A stretch of DNA of 5,828 bases from an uncultured Chloroflexota bacterium (GTDB taxonomy: Bacteria; Chloroflexota; UBA4733). Location: the NCBI GenBank assembly GCA_937967325.1, contig CALBSQ010000365.1, positions 1 to 5,828 on the forward strand, given 5' to 3'. Shown here in pieces: positions 1-5,757 of the stretch. The number at the start of each line of letters is the position of its first letter. The stretch's first letter is position 1. Under the pieces are notes generated by a model. It was not told the origin of the DNA, ran no database searches, and saw nothing but the letters and a program-made list of their open reading frames with translations. The position numbers and the translations under genes were made by a program.

Positions 1-21
1 CCCCGGCCCCCCGGCCCCCCG
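1..21. repeat. C-rich tract resembling the core of the 2618-2692 palindrome
   Basis: The first 21 bases are runs of C interrupted by GG pairs (CCCC GG CCCCCC GG CCCCCC G). The GG-C6 spacing is the same as in the left arm of the large palindrome at 2618-2692 (C7 GG C6). It may be the edge of a second copy of that element just upstream of murJ, or simply a coincidental C-rich stretch; the window ends before an arm could be seen. Confidence 0.3.
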
Positions 22-33
22 TTAGGGCGGCGC

Positions 34-1563
34 TTGCTTGGCGCGGCGGCGCTGGTGTTCGCCGGCAACGTGGTCAGCCGGCTGCTGGGGTTGGTCCGCG
101 ATCCGGTGATGGCGCAGTTCTTTGGGCGGAATAGCCACACGGACGCCTTCGTCGGCGCGCAGTCGCTCTCGACGGTGGTGTACGACTTCCTGGTCAGCGG
201 ACTGGTGAGTGCCGCGCTCATCCCCACGCTGAGCCGCCTGGCTTCGAAGGAGGACCGCTCCGAGTTCTGGCGGGTGGGCAACGCCGTGATGACCCTGGGA
301 GTTATCGTGCTCGCGGCGGTCGTTGGCGTGCTCATGCTGCTGGCGCCACAGCTGGTGCAGGTAATGTCCGGTGGATACGACTCTGCCACGCTGGTGCTCG
401 AAACACAACTGGCGCGCCTGATGATCCCGACGGTCTTCTTGATGGGGATGTCCGCGGTTGCCATGTCGATCCTGTATTCGCTCCACCGTTATCGCTTGCC
501 CGCGCTGGCAATCGCCTGCGTCAACGCCGGGGTGATCGGCGGCATGCTGCTGTTGCACCGCTTGGGCATTGTCAGTGCCGCCGCCGGCTTGCTGGCGGGC
601 GCTGCCGCCCAGTTGGCGTTGGAGATCGTTGCACTGGCTCGGGCGCGCATGCCCTTTCGGCCGCGCTTCGAGTGGAGACACCCGGAGGTCCGGCGGATCG
701 GCCAGCTCTATCTCCCCGTCGCGGCAAGCGTGGTCATCACCGGCGCGGTGACCGTGCTGGAACGACACCTCTACTCGCTGAACGGCGCGGGTAGCCTTTC
801 GGCCTCCAACTATGCGACGCGCCTGCTGCAGGTGCCCCTGGGACTGGTCTCGACCGCCATCTCGATGGCCATCCTGCCGACCATTTCGCGCTACGCCGAT
901 GGCGCCGACTGGCCCGCCTACCGGCGCATCGTCGGGGCTGGGCTGAAGGTCTCCGTGCTGCTGACGCTGCCTGTGCTGGTCGGGTTGACGATTCTGGCCG
1001 GACCGGCGATCGACCTGCTGTTCCGGCACGGCGCGTTCACACCGTCCGACGCGGCGGCGACAACGCTGGCCTTTCGGCTGTACGCGCCGCAACTCCCCTT
1101 TGTCGCGGTGGATCAGCTGCTCATCTACGCCTTCTACGCCCGTCATGACACGCGCACCCCCACCGCCGTTGCCTTCGTCACCGCCGTGATCTGGGCCATC
1201 GCCGCCTTCGTGGGTTTGCAGCTCACGGACTGGCGCGCCCTGGTGCTGGCGAACTCCATCCAGAACTGCGCGCACGCGGTCATCCTTTTCACCTTGCTCT
1301 GGCGGAAAGAGCCGGCGATGGCACACGAGGGCCTCGGCTCAAGCTTCGGCAGGGGTTGCGTCGCCGCGCTGGTCATGGCCGTCGCTTGCCTGGCAGTCGC
1401 CGGGGCAATGACGCGTGCCTTGGGGTCGGGCAAGGCAGTTGATCTGCTCCTACTGCTGGTAGCCGGTGGCGGTAGCGGACTCGTCTACCTCGGCCTGCTG
1501 CTGCTCTGGAATGGCGACGAGGCCAACCTGGTGCGGAGGACGCTCAGGCGTCAGGTGGCTTGA
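34..1563 (+). CDS. murJ: MurJ/MviN-family lipid flippase (MATE/MOP superfamily), 5' end possibly cut
   Basis: Polytopic membrane protein of 509 residues from the TTG at 34, close to the usual ~510 of MurJ, which flips lipid II across the cytoplasmic membrane for peptidoglycan synthesis. The N-terminus carries the family signature SRLLGLVRD (residues 15-23) and TDAF (36-39); a later RLLQVPLGL segment (263-271) is followed by AISMAILPTISRYA. About 14 hydrophobic segments run to the end, with a short RRTLRRQVA tail. By alignment from memory with E. coli MurJ, the essential R18, R24 and R270 correspond to R16, R22 and R263 here, and D39 to D37. The positions of R52 and E273 are Y50 and Q266. The frame is open back to base 1 and no Shine-Dalgarno site precedes TTG34, so the real start may lie outside the window. 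The stop overlaps the convergent mogA-type gene by 13 bp. The family is certain; lipid II as substrate is inferred. Confidence 0.93.
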   Translation: MLGAAALVFAGNVVSRLLGLVRDPVMAQFFGRNSHTDAFVGAQSLSTVVYDFLVSGLVSAALIPTLSRLASKEDRSEFWRVGNAVMTLGVIVLAAVVGVLMLLAPQLVQVMSGGYDSATLVLETQLARLMIPTVFLMGMSAVAMSILYSLHRYRLPALAIACVNAGVIGGMLLLHRLGIVSAAAGLLAGAAAQLALEIVALARARMPFRPRFEWRHPEVRRIGQLYLPVAASVVITGAVTVLERHLYSLNGAGSLSASNYATRLLQVPLGLVSTAISMAILPTISRYADGADWPAYRRIVGAGLKVSVLLTLPVLVGLTILAGPAIDLLFRHGAFTPSDAAATTLAFRLYAPQLPFVAVDQLLIYAFYARHDTRTPTAVAFVTAVIWAIAAFVGLQLTDWRALVLANSIQNCAHAVILFTLLWRKEPAMAHEGLGSSFGRGCVAALVMAVACLAVAGAMTRALGSGKAVDLLLLLVAGGGSGLVYLGLLLLWNGDEANLVRRTLRRQVA

Positions 1564-2081
1564 GTGTCCAGGGCGGCCGTTGGCGCGGCCCGGTGTGGAC
1601 TGTCCTCACCGGCGATCAACTCGACGGCATGGCGGAGCACCGGTGCGACGACGCTGAAGCACTCGCCCACCGCCTTCGGGCTGCCCGGCAGGTTCACGAT
1701 GAGCGTCTGGCCCCGAACGCCCGCCGCCGCCCGGCCCAGCATGGCCAGCGGTGTGGAGGCCAGGCTGGCCGCGCGCATCGCCTCGGCCAGCCCGGGGACC
1801 TCGCGATCCAGCATATCGCGGGTCGCTTCCGGTGTCACGTCGCGCAGAGCGACTCCCGTGCCGCCGGTGGTGCATATGAGCTGGACGTGGTCGACATCGG
1901 CCCAATGACGCAGGCATTGGGCGATGGCCTGCCGATCATCGGCCACCACCGCCCGAGCGGCTACGGCGAAGCCGGCGCCGGCGATCAGCTCAGCCAGCCT
2001 TGGGCCACTCTCGTCGACGGCGGTACCGGCAGCGGTGCGGTCGGAGACGGTCAGCACGGCAGCGCGGTAGGGCTCGCTCAA
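1551..2081 (-). CDS. mogA: Molybdopterin adenylyltransferase-type protein (MogA/MoaB family)
   Basis: 176-residue soluble cytoplasmic protein of the MoCF-binding family, which adenylylates molybdopterin before molybdate insertion. Visible motifs are VSDR (12-15), the loop TTGGTG (71-76), RDVTPEAT (80-87, with D81 matching the family's catalytic Asp), REVPGLAEAMR (93-103) and LPGSPKAV (131-138). The length fits MoaB (~170) slightly better than MogA (~195), so either symbol could be used; the function is the same in most bacteria. The start is the TTG at 2081. Its T-TGA overlap with the moaC stop and a GGAGG seven bases upstream (2089-2093) both support it. An ATG at 2088 is out of frame. The gene is second in an operon with moaC, and its 3' end runs 13 bp into the end of murJ on the other strand. 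The last ~18 residues, after the HAVELIAGE helix, are Ala/Thr-rich and probably disordered. Confidence 0.94.
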   Translation of the reverse strand: MSEPYRAAVLTVSDRTAAGTAVDESGPRLAELIAGAGFAVAARAVVADDRQAIAQCLRHWADVDHVQLICTTGGTGVALRDVTPEATRDMLDREVPGLAEAMRAASLASTPLAMLGRAAAGVRGQTLIVNLPGSPKAVGECFSVVAPVLRHAVELIAGEDSPHRAAPTAALDTQAT

Positions 2082-2572
2082 GCTTCATCCTCCGGTGACG
2101 ACCAATCGCCACTCTTGCCGCCGGACTTTCGCACCAGGCGCACCCGCTCGACGCGCATGCCGCGGTCGACCGCCTTGCACATGTCGTAAATGGTGAGGGC
2201 GGCCACGCTGACCGCCGTCAGCGCCTCCATCTCGGCCCCGGTCTTGCCGACCGTCCGCACCCGCACCTCGATGCCGACGTGATCGGCGTGCGCGACATCG
2301 AAGTTGACCTCGACGGCGCTGAGCAGCAGGGTATGACACAACGGGATGATCGACGGCGTCTGCTTGGCCGCCATGATCGCGGCCACTTGGGCGATGGCGA
2401 GCACATCGCCCTTAGCGACGCCGCCCCCGCGGATCAGCGCGAGCGTTTCCGGCTGCATCCAGACCTCGCCGCGCGCCACCGCCTCCCGAGCCGTATCTGC
2501 CTTGGCGCCGACGTCAACCATGCGGGCCCGCCCGGAGGGGTCGAGGTGTGTGAGGGGTGAAACGTCAGTCAT
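2078..2572 (-). CDS. moaC: Cyclic pyranopterin monophosphate synthase MoaC
   Basis: 164-residue protein, the usual MoaC length (~160). It converts 3',8-cyclo-7,8-dihydro-GTP, made by MoaA, into cyclic pyranopterin monophosphate, the first stable intermediate of molybdenum-cofactor synthesis, in the cytoplasm. Almost every family block is present: ARMVDVGAKADTAREA (16-31), KGDVLAIAQVAAIMAAK (54-70), IPLCHTLLLSAVEVN (76-90), KTGAEMEALTAVSVAALTIYDMCKAVD (110-136) and KSGGKSGDW (149-157). K54, H80, D130 and K133 correspond to the E. coli active-site residues K51, H77, D128 and K131. I start it at ATG 2572 (MTDVSPLTHLDPSGRARMVDV), which aligns with the N-terminus of known MoaC proteins. The frame stays open to 2686, but that extension only translates the palindrome. 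There is no Shine-Dalgarno site, and a TACAAT box lies 8 nt upstream, so the message may be leaderless. moaA, moaD/E and moeA are not in the window. Confidence 0.97.
   Translation of the reverse strand: MTDVSPLTHLDPSGRARMVDVGAKADTAREAVARGEVWMQPETLALIRGGGVAKGDVLAIAQVAAIMAAKQTPSIIPLCHTLLLSAVEVNFDVAHADHVGIEVRVRTVGKTGAEMEALTAVSVAALTIYDMCKAVDRGMRVERVRLVRKSGGKSGDWSSPEDEA
2089..2093 (-). promoter_or_regulatory. Ribosome binding site for mogA, inside the moaC 3' end
   Basis: GGAGG on the minus strand lies 7 nt before the TTG start at 2081, within the last codons of moaC. It decides the non-ATG start, and with the 4-bp stop/start overlap it suggests translational coupling of the two genes. Confidence 0.8.
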
Positions 2573-2580
2573 CGAGGGGT

Positions 2581-2586
2581 ATTGTA
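2581..2586 (-). promoter_or_regulatory. Possible -10 box (TACAAT) of the moaC operon
   Basis: On the minus strand TACAAT matches the TATAAT consensus at 5 of 6 bases and ends 8 nt before the moaC ATG. Transcription from this box would begin at or next to the start codon. No convincing -35 hexamer lies 16-18 nt further upstream; that position has ACCGCG-like sequence. Visual evidence only. Confidence 0.4.
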
Positions 2587-2617
2587 GCCGGTGCGCGTTC
2601 GTTCGCGGTGGGCGAGT

Positions 2618-2692
2618 TCGGCTGGTGCGGGAGCAGGCCCCCCCGGCCCCCCAATTCTGGGGGGCCGGGGGGGCCTGCTCCCGCACCAGCCG
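2618..2692. repeat. Very large perfect G/C palindrome (35-bp arms, 4-nt loop)
   Basis: Bases 2619-2653 are exactly complementary to 2658-2692: 34 bp plus an A-T pair closing an ATTC loop, and T2618-G2693 could add a wobble pair in RNA. The arm reads outward-in as CGGCTGGTGCGGGAGCAGG, then C7, GG, C6. A hairpin of this size is far stronger than a normal terminator and there is no T-tract on either side. It sits between the divergent moaC and glycosyltransferase genes, so it cannot terminate either of them. Because it is symmetric, both strands carry similar short open frames (for example REQAPPAPQ and WGAGGACSR), which are translation artefacts. It is probably a mobile or dispersed extragenic palindrome (REP/MITE-like), or a barrier between divergent promoters. 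Confidence 0.9.
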
Positions 2693-2835
2693 GCGCTGCC
2701 TTGGTATGAGAGCGACGCCGTCCGATCATCGCGCACCGGACGTGGCCCACGGTCGCGTCATAGCAGTCGGCCTTCGGTAATGGATCCGAAGCAGAGTAAG
2801 ATTGCATATCCGCGTGCCGATACTGCGCGTTGTGT

Positions 2836-2872
2836 GAAGCGTGCTAAGGAGCGAAGCGACGAGTCTCCGGCG
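2836..2872. repeat. Dispersed-repeat-like segment (AAGGAGCGAAGCGACGA core)
   Basis: The core AAGGAGCGAAGCGACGA and its flanks resemble a short dispersed intergenic repeat that I recall from many environmental and Chloroflexota genomes (forms such as GCTGAGGAGCGAAGCGACGAA). That family match is from memory, not a search. No second copy is in this window. The in-frame GTG at 2841 falls inside it, which argues against that codon being the natural start of the downstream gene. Confidence 0.4.
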
Positions 2873-2896
2873 ACCGCCCGGCCCGACCGCCGGCGT

Positions 2897-2918
2897 CTCG
2901 ACAACAGAACCTGTCGAG
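2897..2918. repeat. Short inverted repeat just before the glycosyltransferase start
   Basis: CTCGACA (2897-2903) and TGTCGAG (2912-2918) are perfect 7-bp inverted arms around the 8-nt loop ACAGAACC. Read in the glycosyltransferase frame this gives STTEPVEV, a peptide I associate with translated dispersed palindromes rather than with glycosyltransferases. It could also be a hairpin near the ribosome binding site or an operator. Confidence 0.6.
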
Positions 2919-2919
2919 G
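2916..2919 (+). promoter_or_regulatory. Candidate ribosome binding site deciding the glycosyltransferase start
   Basis: GAGG lies 5 nt before GTG 2925 and partly inside the right arm of the 2897-2918 inverted repeat. The alternative starts at GTG 2841 and GTG 2919 have no such site. The motif is short, so support is moderate. Confidence 0.4.
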
Positions 2920-2924
2920 TGTCG

Positions 2925-5243
2925 GTGACCAGTCCCGCGGCACTGCCGCTCGCACGCTGGCGAGCGAAACGCCCGTGGTCGCTGTTCGCCTACTTGGAAC
3001 AGCATGAGCGGCTGGCCCTCTGCATGGTATTCGTCGTCGCCATCTTGCTACGCGTCCTATTTCTCGAACGAGTCCCCAATACCGTCACCGCCGACGAGCT
3101 CGACTTCGCCAGTAACACCTTGGAGGTGCTGACCGGTCAGGGGCCGGGGCTGTTTGGGCTGGATTGGACGCCGGAGCCGGCGCTCAGCCTCTACTTCATC
3201 GTTTGGTCATGGCAGTTGTTCGGGATGACCTTGTTCGCGGAGCGGCTGGTTGCGGCGCTGCTCACGGCGGCGGCCATCGTGCCGTTCTACGCCTTGGCTC
3301 GCAGGAGCGTCGCGGTCCCCGTCGCCCTGGTGGCGACGGCCTTGTTCGCCGCCTCGCGTTGGTACTTGCTGTTCTCGCGCAGCGGTTGGAACAACGGCCC
3401 GATGGTACTGTACATGCTCCTGGCCGCCTGGTCGGTAACCAGGGCCCTGGAGTCGCGGCAGCGGCGCTATTGGGTGGGATTCGGCGCGGCGCTGGCCCTG
3501 TTGCTCTACGGCTACTTCGCAGGGCGAGTGGTGATCCTTGCCTTCGTCGCCTATCTGGCTCTCCTTCTGTGGCAGCGCGTGCGCGAAGGCGCCTGGAGCG
3601 AGGCTCGCGAACTGGTGCAGGGCGGCTTGCTGGCCGCGGCAGTAGCGGTCGTGCTCTTTCTGCCGGAGCTGCCGGCCATCCTGGCCAATCTGGCTACGTT
3701 CAACCGGAGGGTGAGCTCGGTCTACATCTTCAGTCAGCCGTTGGGACCCGACCAGACTCCGCTGGGCGTCCTGGGCAGCCAGGTCTGGTCAACTGTGCGC
3801 TCCTTCCTGCTCATGGACTCGTCGCTCGGGACCGGGCGCTACAAGGGGCCGAACCAGGGCTGGCTCGATCCGGTCAGTGCGGCGCTGTATCTGGTGGGCC
3901 TCCTGCTGGCGGCGCGCCGCGGGCAGCGATTCACCCTATGGTGGTGCCTATTCTTGATCCCCCTGCTGGCGACGCAGGTGCTGAGCAGCGATACGCCGGA
4001 CGGGGCGCGGGCGATCGCCGCCGTTGCGCCAATGTACGCGCTGGTCGGCCTGGCGCTGGACGCGCTCTGGCGGTACGCGCGCCCACGTGTGCCGTGGGCA
4101 TTCGAAGGCATCGCCGTCGCCGCGGTGGTCGTGGCGCTGTATAACCTGGGCACGTACGGCGCCTGGGTCAACTCTCCCGTGTCGATTCAGGCTCGCCAGC
4201 CCGGCGTGCCGGTGGCGGGGTTCTACACCTGGCGCGACTTCCAGCTCTCCCGCCTGAACGAGCATCTCGGCGTGATGACGGCGAGCGCCTACGATCAGCA
4301 GCCCGCGGCGGCCATCGCCGCGCAGATCGCCGGCGTGCCGGTGTCCGTCGTCGCGTCGACCAATGCGCCGCAATCGCGGCCATCCTTACCCGCGGCGCCG
4401 CCAGCGAACCCGGCGCCGCGGGCAAACATGGCGCACGCGGTCGCAACTATTGGCGCGCCGGGTGACGGTCCGGGCCTGCTGACACAGCCGCGCGACGTGG
4501 CGGTGGACCGCGACGGCAACTACTACGTCGTGGACACCGGTCGTCGCAAAGTGGTGAAGTATGCCCAGGACGGGCACTTCCTCCTGGAGTGGGGGACGCT
4601 CGGCACTGCGCCGGGGCAGTGGCAGCAGCCGTGGGCCGATGCGGTGGCGCCGGATGGGACAATCGACGTGCTCGATGCCCAGGTCGGCCAGGTGAGTCGT
4701 TTCGACGCCCAGGGTGACTTTCTGGGCCTTGTCGCCGGTCTGGGCAATCTGGTATCGTCTCGCGGCATGTCACTCGGTCTCGACGAGACGTTCTACGTCG
4801 CACACACGCCGGCAAACCAGCTCGTGCGCGTCGCGTCTACCGGCGCGGCGCTGCCGCCCCTGGAGAGCGACGCACAGGGGAAGCGGCTGTTCGACCAGCC
4901 GACCTCGGCAGTCGCGGAAGCGGACCACCGGCTATTCGTCTACGAGCCGGACAGCGGGAAGCTGCAGCTCTACGCCGCCGACGCCCACCTGCTGGCGTCG
5001 CTCGCCGCGCCCAAGGTAAACACCTTCGACGCCGGCCGGCTGGCAATCACGCCCGATGGGCGTGTCCTGTTAGGCGACGCCGCGCAGCACCGTGTCATCG
5101 TATTCGCCCCAGACGGCACATTGGTCGGCTACTTCCCCGTGGAGGGCGCACCGCAGGGCATCGCGGTGACACCCGCCGGCAATGTGGTGATGGTGGACAT
5201 GCCGGGGAAAGTGCTGCGGGTGTACGCGTTTGGAGCGGGGTGA
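2925..5243 (+). CDS. GT-C membrane glycosyltransferase (GT39/ArnT-PMT-like) fused to a C-terminal NHL beta-propeller
   Basis: 772 residues from GTG 2925. The N-terminal ~410 residues form a polytopic GT-C domain that should move a sugar from a polyprenyl-phosphate donor to a lipid or protein acceptor on the outer face of the membrane. A first membrane segment (about 30-47) is followed by an extracytoplasmic loop with TADELDFASN, whose D57-E58 is the expected GT-C acidic motif. Then come FAERLVAALL (104-113), SRSGWNN (151-157), YGYFAGR (195-201), a periplasmic loop TPDGARAIAAVAP (357-369) and a last membrane segment near 390-408. After an ~70-residue outer region and a Pro/Ala-rich linker (480-502), six NHL/YVTN-like blades fill 503-772, with starts near 522, 569, 612, 659, 703 and 743 (patterns PRDVAVDRDGN, PQGIAVTPAGN). 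I chose GTG 2925 because GAGG lies 5 nt upstream. The frame is open to GTG 2841, but that stretch looks like repeat DNA and lacks a ribosome binding site. Donor and acceptor are unknown. Confidence 0.85.
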   Translation: MTSPAALPLARWRAKRPWSLFAYLEQHERLALCMVFVVAILLRVLFLERVPNTVTADELDFASNTLEVLTGQGPGLFGLDWTPEPALSLYFIVWSWQLFGMTLFAERLVAALLTAAAIVPFYALARRSVAVPVALVATALFAASRWYLLFSRSGWNNGPMVLYMLLAAWSVTRALESRQRRYWVGFGAALALLLYGYFAGRVVILAFVAYLALLLWQRVREGAWSEARELVQGGLLAAAVAVVLFLPELPAILANLATFNRRVSSVYIFSQPLGPDQTPLGVLGSQVWSTVRSFLLMDSSLGTGRYKGPNQGWLDPVSAALYLVGLLLAARRGQRFTLWWCLFLIPLLATQVLSSDTPDGARAIAAVAPMYALVGLALDALWRYARPRVPWAFEGIAVAAVVVALYNLGTYGAWVNSPVSIQARQPGVPVAGFYTWRDFQLSRLNEHLGVMTASAYDQQPAAAIAAQIAGVPVSVVASTNAPQSRPSLPAAPPANPAPRANMAHAVATIGAPGDGPGLLTQPRDVAVDRDGNYYVVDTGRRKVVKYAQDGHFLLEWGTLGTAPGQWQQPWADAVAPDGTIDVLDAQVGQVSRFDAQGDFLGLVAGLGNLVSSRGMSLGLDETFYVAHTPANQLVRVASTGAALPPLESDAQGKRLFDQPTSAVAEADHRLFVYEPDSGKLQLYAADAHLLASLAAPKVNTFDAGRLAITPDGRVLLGDAAQHRVIVFAPDGTLVGYFPVEGAPQGIAVTPAGNVVMVDMPGKVLRVYAFGAG

Positions 5244-5261
5244 ACCTCACTCCGGCTTTCG

Positions 5262-5610
5262 GGTGCCCTCTGGGCGTTCTCTCCTGCGAGGAGAGAGGCT
5301 CACCTGGCAGCGCCGGTTGCCCTAAGTCCCAGCCCCACGCCGTGGTGGAGGCGGGTCAGGAGCGGTCTTGCCTCCTAAACTCAAGCCACGATGAAACCCG
5401 CAGAGCCATCTTCTGGTTGCGATGTAGGTTCATCCTGGCTTCGGTATAGGTACGGCTAGGGCCAAAGCCGGCAGGATGAATCCCGTGGTAAATAAGGCGA
5501 AAAGCGAGCAGGCTTTGAGGTGAACGTGAGCAATCGGCGCGGAGCATACCCCCGTTCATGCGCACACACTGTCGCCATCCGCGAGAGTGTCATTCTCCTC
5601 GTGTGGATCG
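5262..5610 (+). ncRNA. Structured RNA-like region, possibly a group II intron domain I fragment
   Basis: This stretch codes for no convincing protein and shows several paired elements. TTCATCCTG (5429-5437) pairs with CAGGATGAA (5472-5480), continued by GCTT/AAGC (5438-5441 / 5465-5468) after a 3-nt bulge. TGAACG pairs with CGTTCA (5521-5526 / 5553-5558). ATCC-CGAG pairs with CTCG-GGAT (5577-5585 / 5598-5608). Strings such as CGCAGAGCC, TTCTGGTTGCGATGT, CCCGTGGTAAAT and GAGGTGAACGTGAGCAATC resemble, from memory, conserved stretches of bacterial group II intron domain I read on the plus strand. No domain V (a GAGC stem with a GAAA-type loop) and no reverse transcriptase frame follow, so if the reading is right it is a truncated 5' fragment. 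The exact ends are not visible; GTGCC at 5263 might be its 5' end. Another structured RNA class is possible. Confidence 0.4.
5278..5296 (+). repeat. 8-bp perfect hairpin downstream of the glycosyltransferase
   Basis: TCTCTCCT (5278-5285) pairs perfectly with AGGAGAGA (5289-5296) around a GCG loop, 35 bp after the stop codon. A smaller GCCC/GGGC hairpin (5265-5268 / 5272-5275) precedes it. No T-tract follows, so it is not a classic intrinsic terminator. It could be a transcript-end stabiliser or part of the structured RNA that follows. Confidence 0.5.
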
Positions 5611-5641
5611 AAAAGACGTGACTGCGCGACTCAGAGCCGTC

Positions 5642-5740
5642 CTACAAGAGGTAGCGCCGTAGCGTAGACTCAAAGAAAACCTGCAAGGCTTTGGTGGTCT
5701 GCTCAGCCGTGCCGCGATGGCCAAAGAGCGCGGCCACCAC
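5642..5740 (-). CDS. Possible small gene or gene remnant, 32 codons, downstream of the VOC gene
   Basis: A short minus-strand frame starting GTG 5740 (MVAALFGHRGTAEQ...) and ending ESTLRRYLL before TAG at 5642-5644. GGAGG sits 7 nt before the GTG (5748-5752), and the frame begins 17 bp after the VOC stop, which would fit an operon. The peptide has a hydrophobic start and a helical-looking, amphipathic second half (TTKALQVFFESTLRRYLL). I do not recognise the family. It may be a real small protein, the tail of a decayed gene, or chance; the length alone is not significant. Confidence 0.25.
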   Translation of the reverse strand: MVAALFGHRGTAEQTTKALQVFFESTLRRYLL

Positions 5741-5757
5741 GGCTACGCCTCCCCCTC

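Larger units (their letters stand above)
2573..2924. other. Divergent intergenic region, moaC to glycosyltransferase
   Basis: About 350 bp without a convincing gene. From left to right it holds the moaC -10-like box, the giant palindrome, an inverted repeat CGTCCG...CGGACG (2719-2724 / 2737-2742, 12-nt loop), a small hairpin CTTCGG...CCGAAG (2772-2777 / 2786-2791, 8-nt loop), an AT-richer patch with TAAGAT (2797-2802) that could be a weak -10 for the glycosyltransferase, and then repeat-like DNA up to 2924. A -35 partner for TAAGAT is poor (TTCGGT at 2773, 18-nt spacing). Confidence 0.6.

Noticed and set aside
22..1326. 434-residue minus-strand open frame opposite murJ
   Set aside because: It is Arg/Gln/His-rich with no recognisable domain and is a high-GC antisense shadow of the clear murJ coding frame.
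1560..2189. Plus-strand frame of 209 residues opposite mogA and moaC
   Set aside because: Low-complexity antisense shadow. The minus strand carries unmistakable MogA and MoaC motifs.
2573..2686. N-terminal 38-residue extension of moaC (frame open from 2686)
   Set aside because: It translates the right half of the G/C palindrome and the promoter region. ATG 2572 gives an N-terminus that aligns with known MoaC proteins.
2700..2840. Molybdenum-cofactor riboswitch or other regulatory RNA upstream of moaC
   Set aside because: The small inverted repeats here are 6 bp and lie beyond the large palindrome, with no recognisable aptamer core.
2565..3007. Several Gly/Pro-rich frames through the palindrome on both strands (GAGAGPPGPP-type peptides)
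   Set aside because: They arise from the symmetric C/G runs; no family resemblance and no consistent start signals.
5278..5300. Intrinsic terminator for the glycosyltransferase
   Set aside because: The 8-bp hairpin is clear, but it is followed by GGCTCACC rather than a T-tract.
5240..5449. 69-residue plus-strand frame overlapping the glycosyltransferase stop
   Set aside because: No recognisable motif, no clear ribosome site, and it runs into the structured RNA-like region.
5356..5565. 69-residue minus-strand frame
   Set aside because: It lies entirely across the paired RNA-like elements; composition is not protein-like for this GC-rich genome, and no motif is visible.
5628..5660. Group II intron domain V starting at GAGCCGT
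   Set aside because: The string GAGCCGT occurs, but there is no complementary arm with a GAAA-type loop after it.
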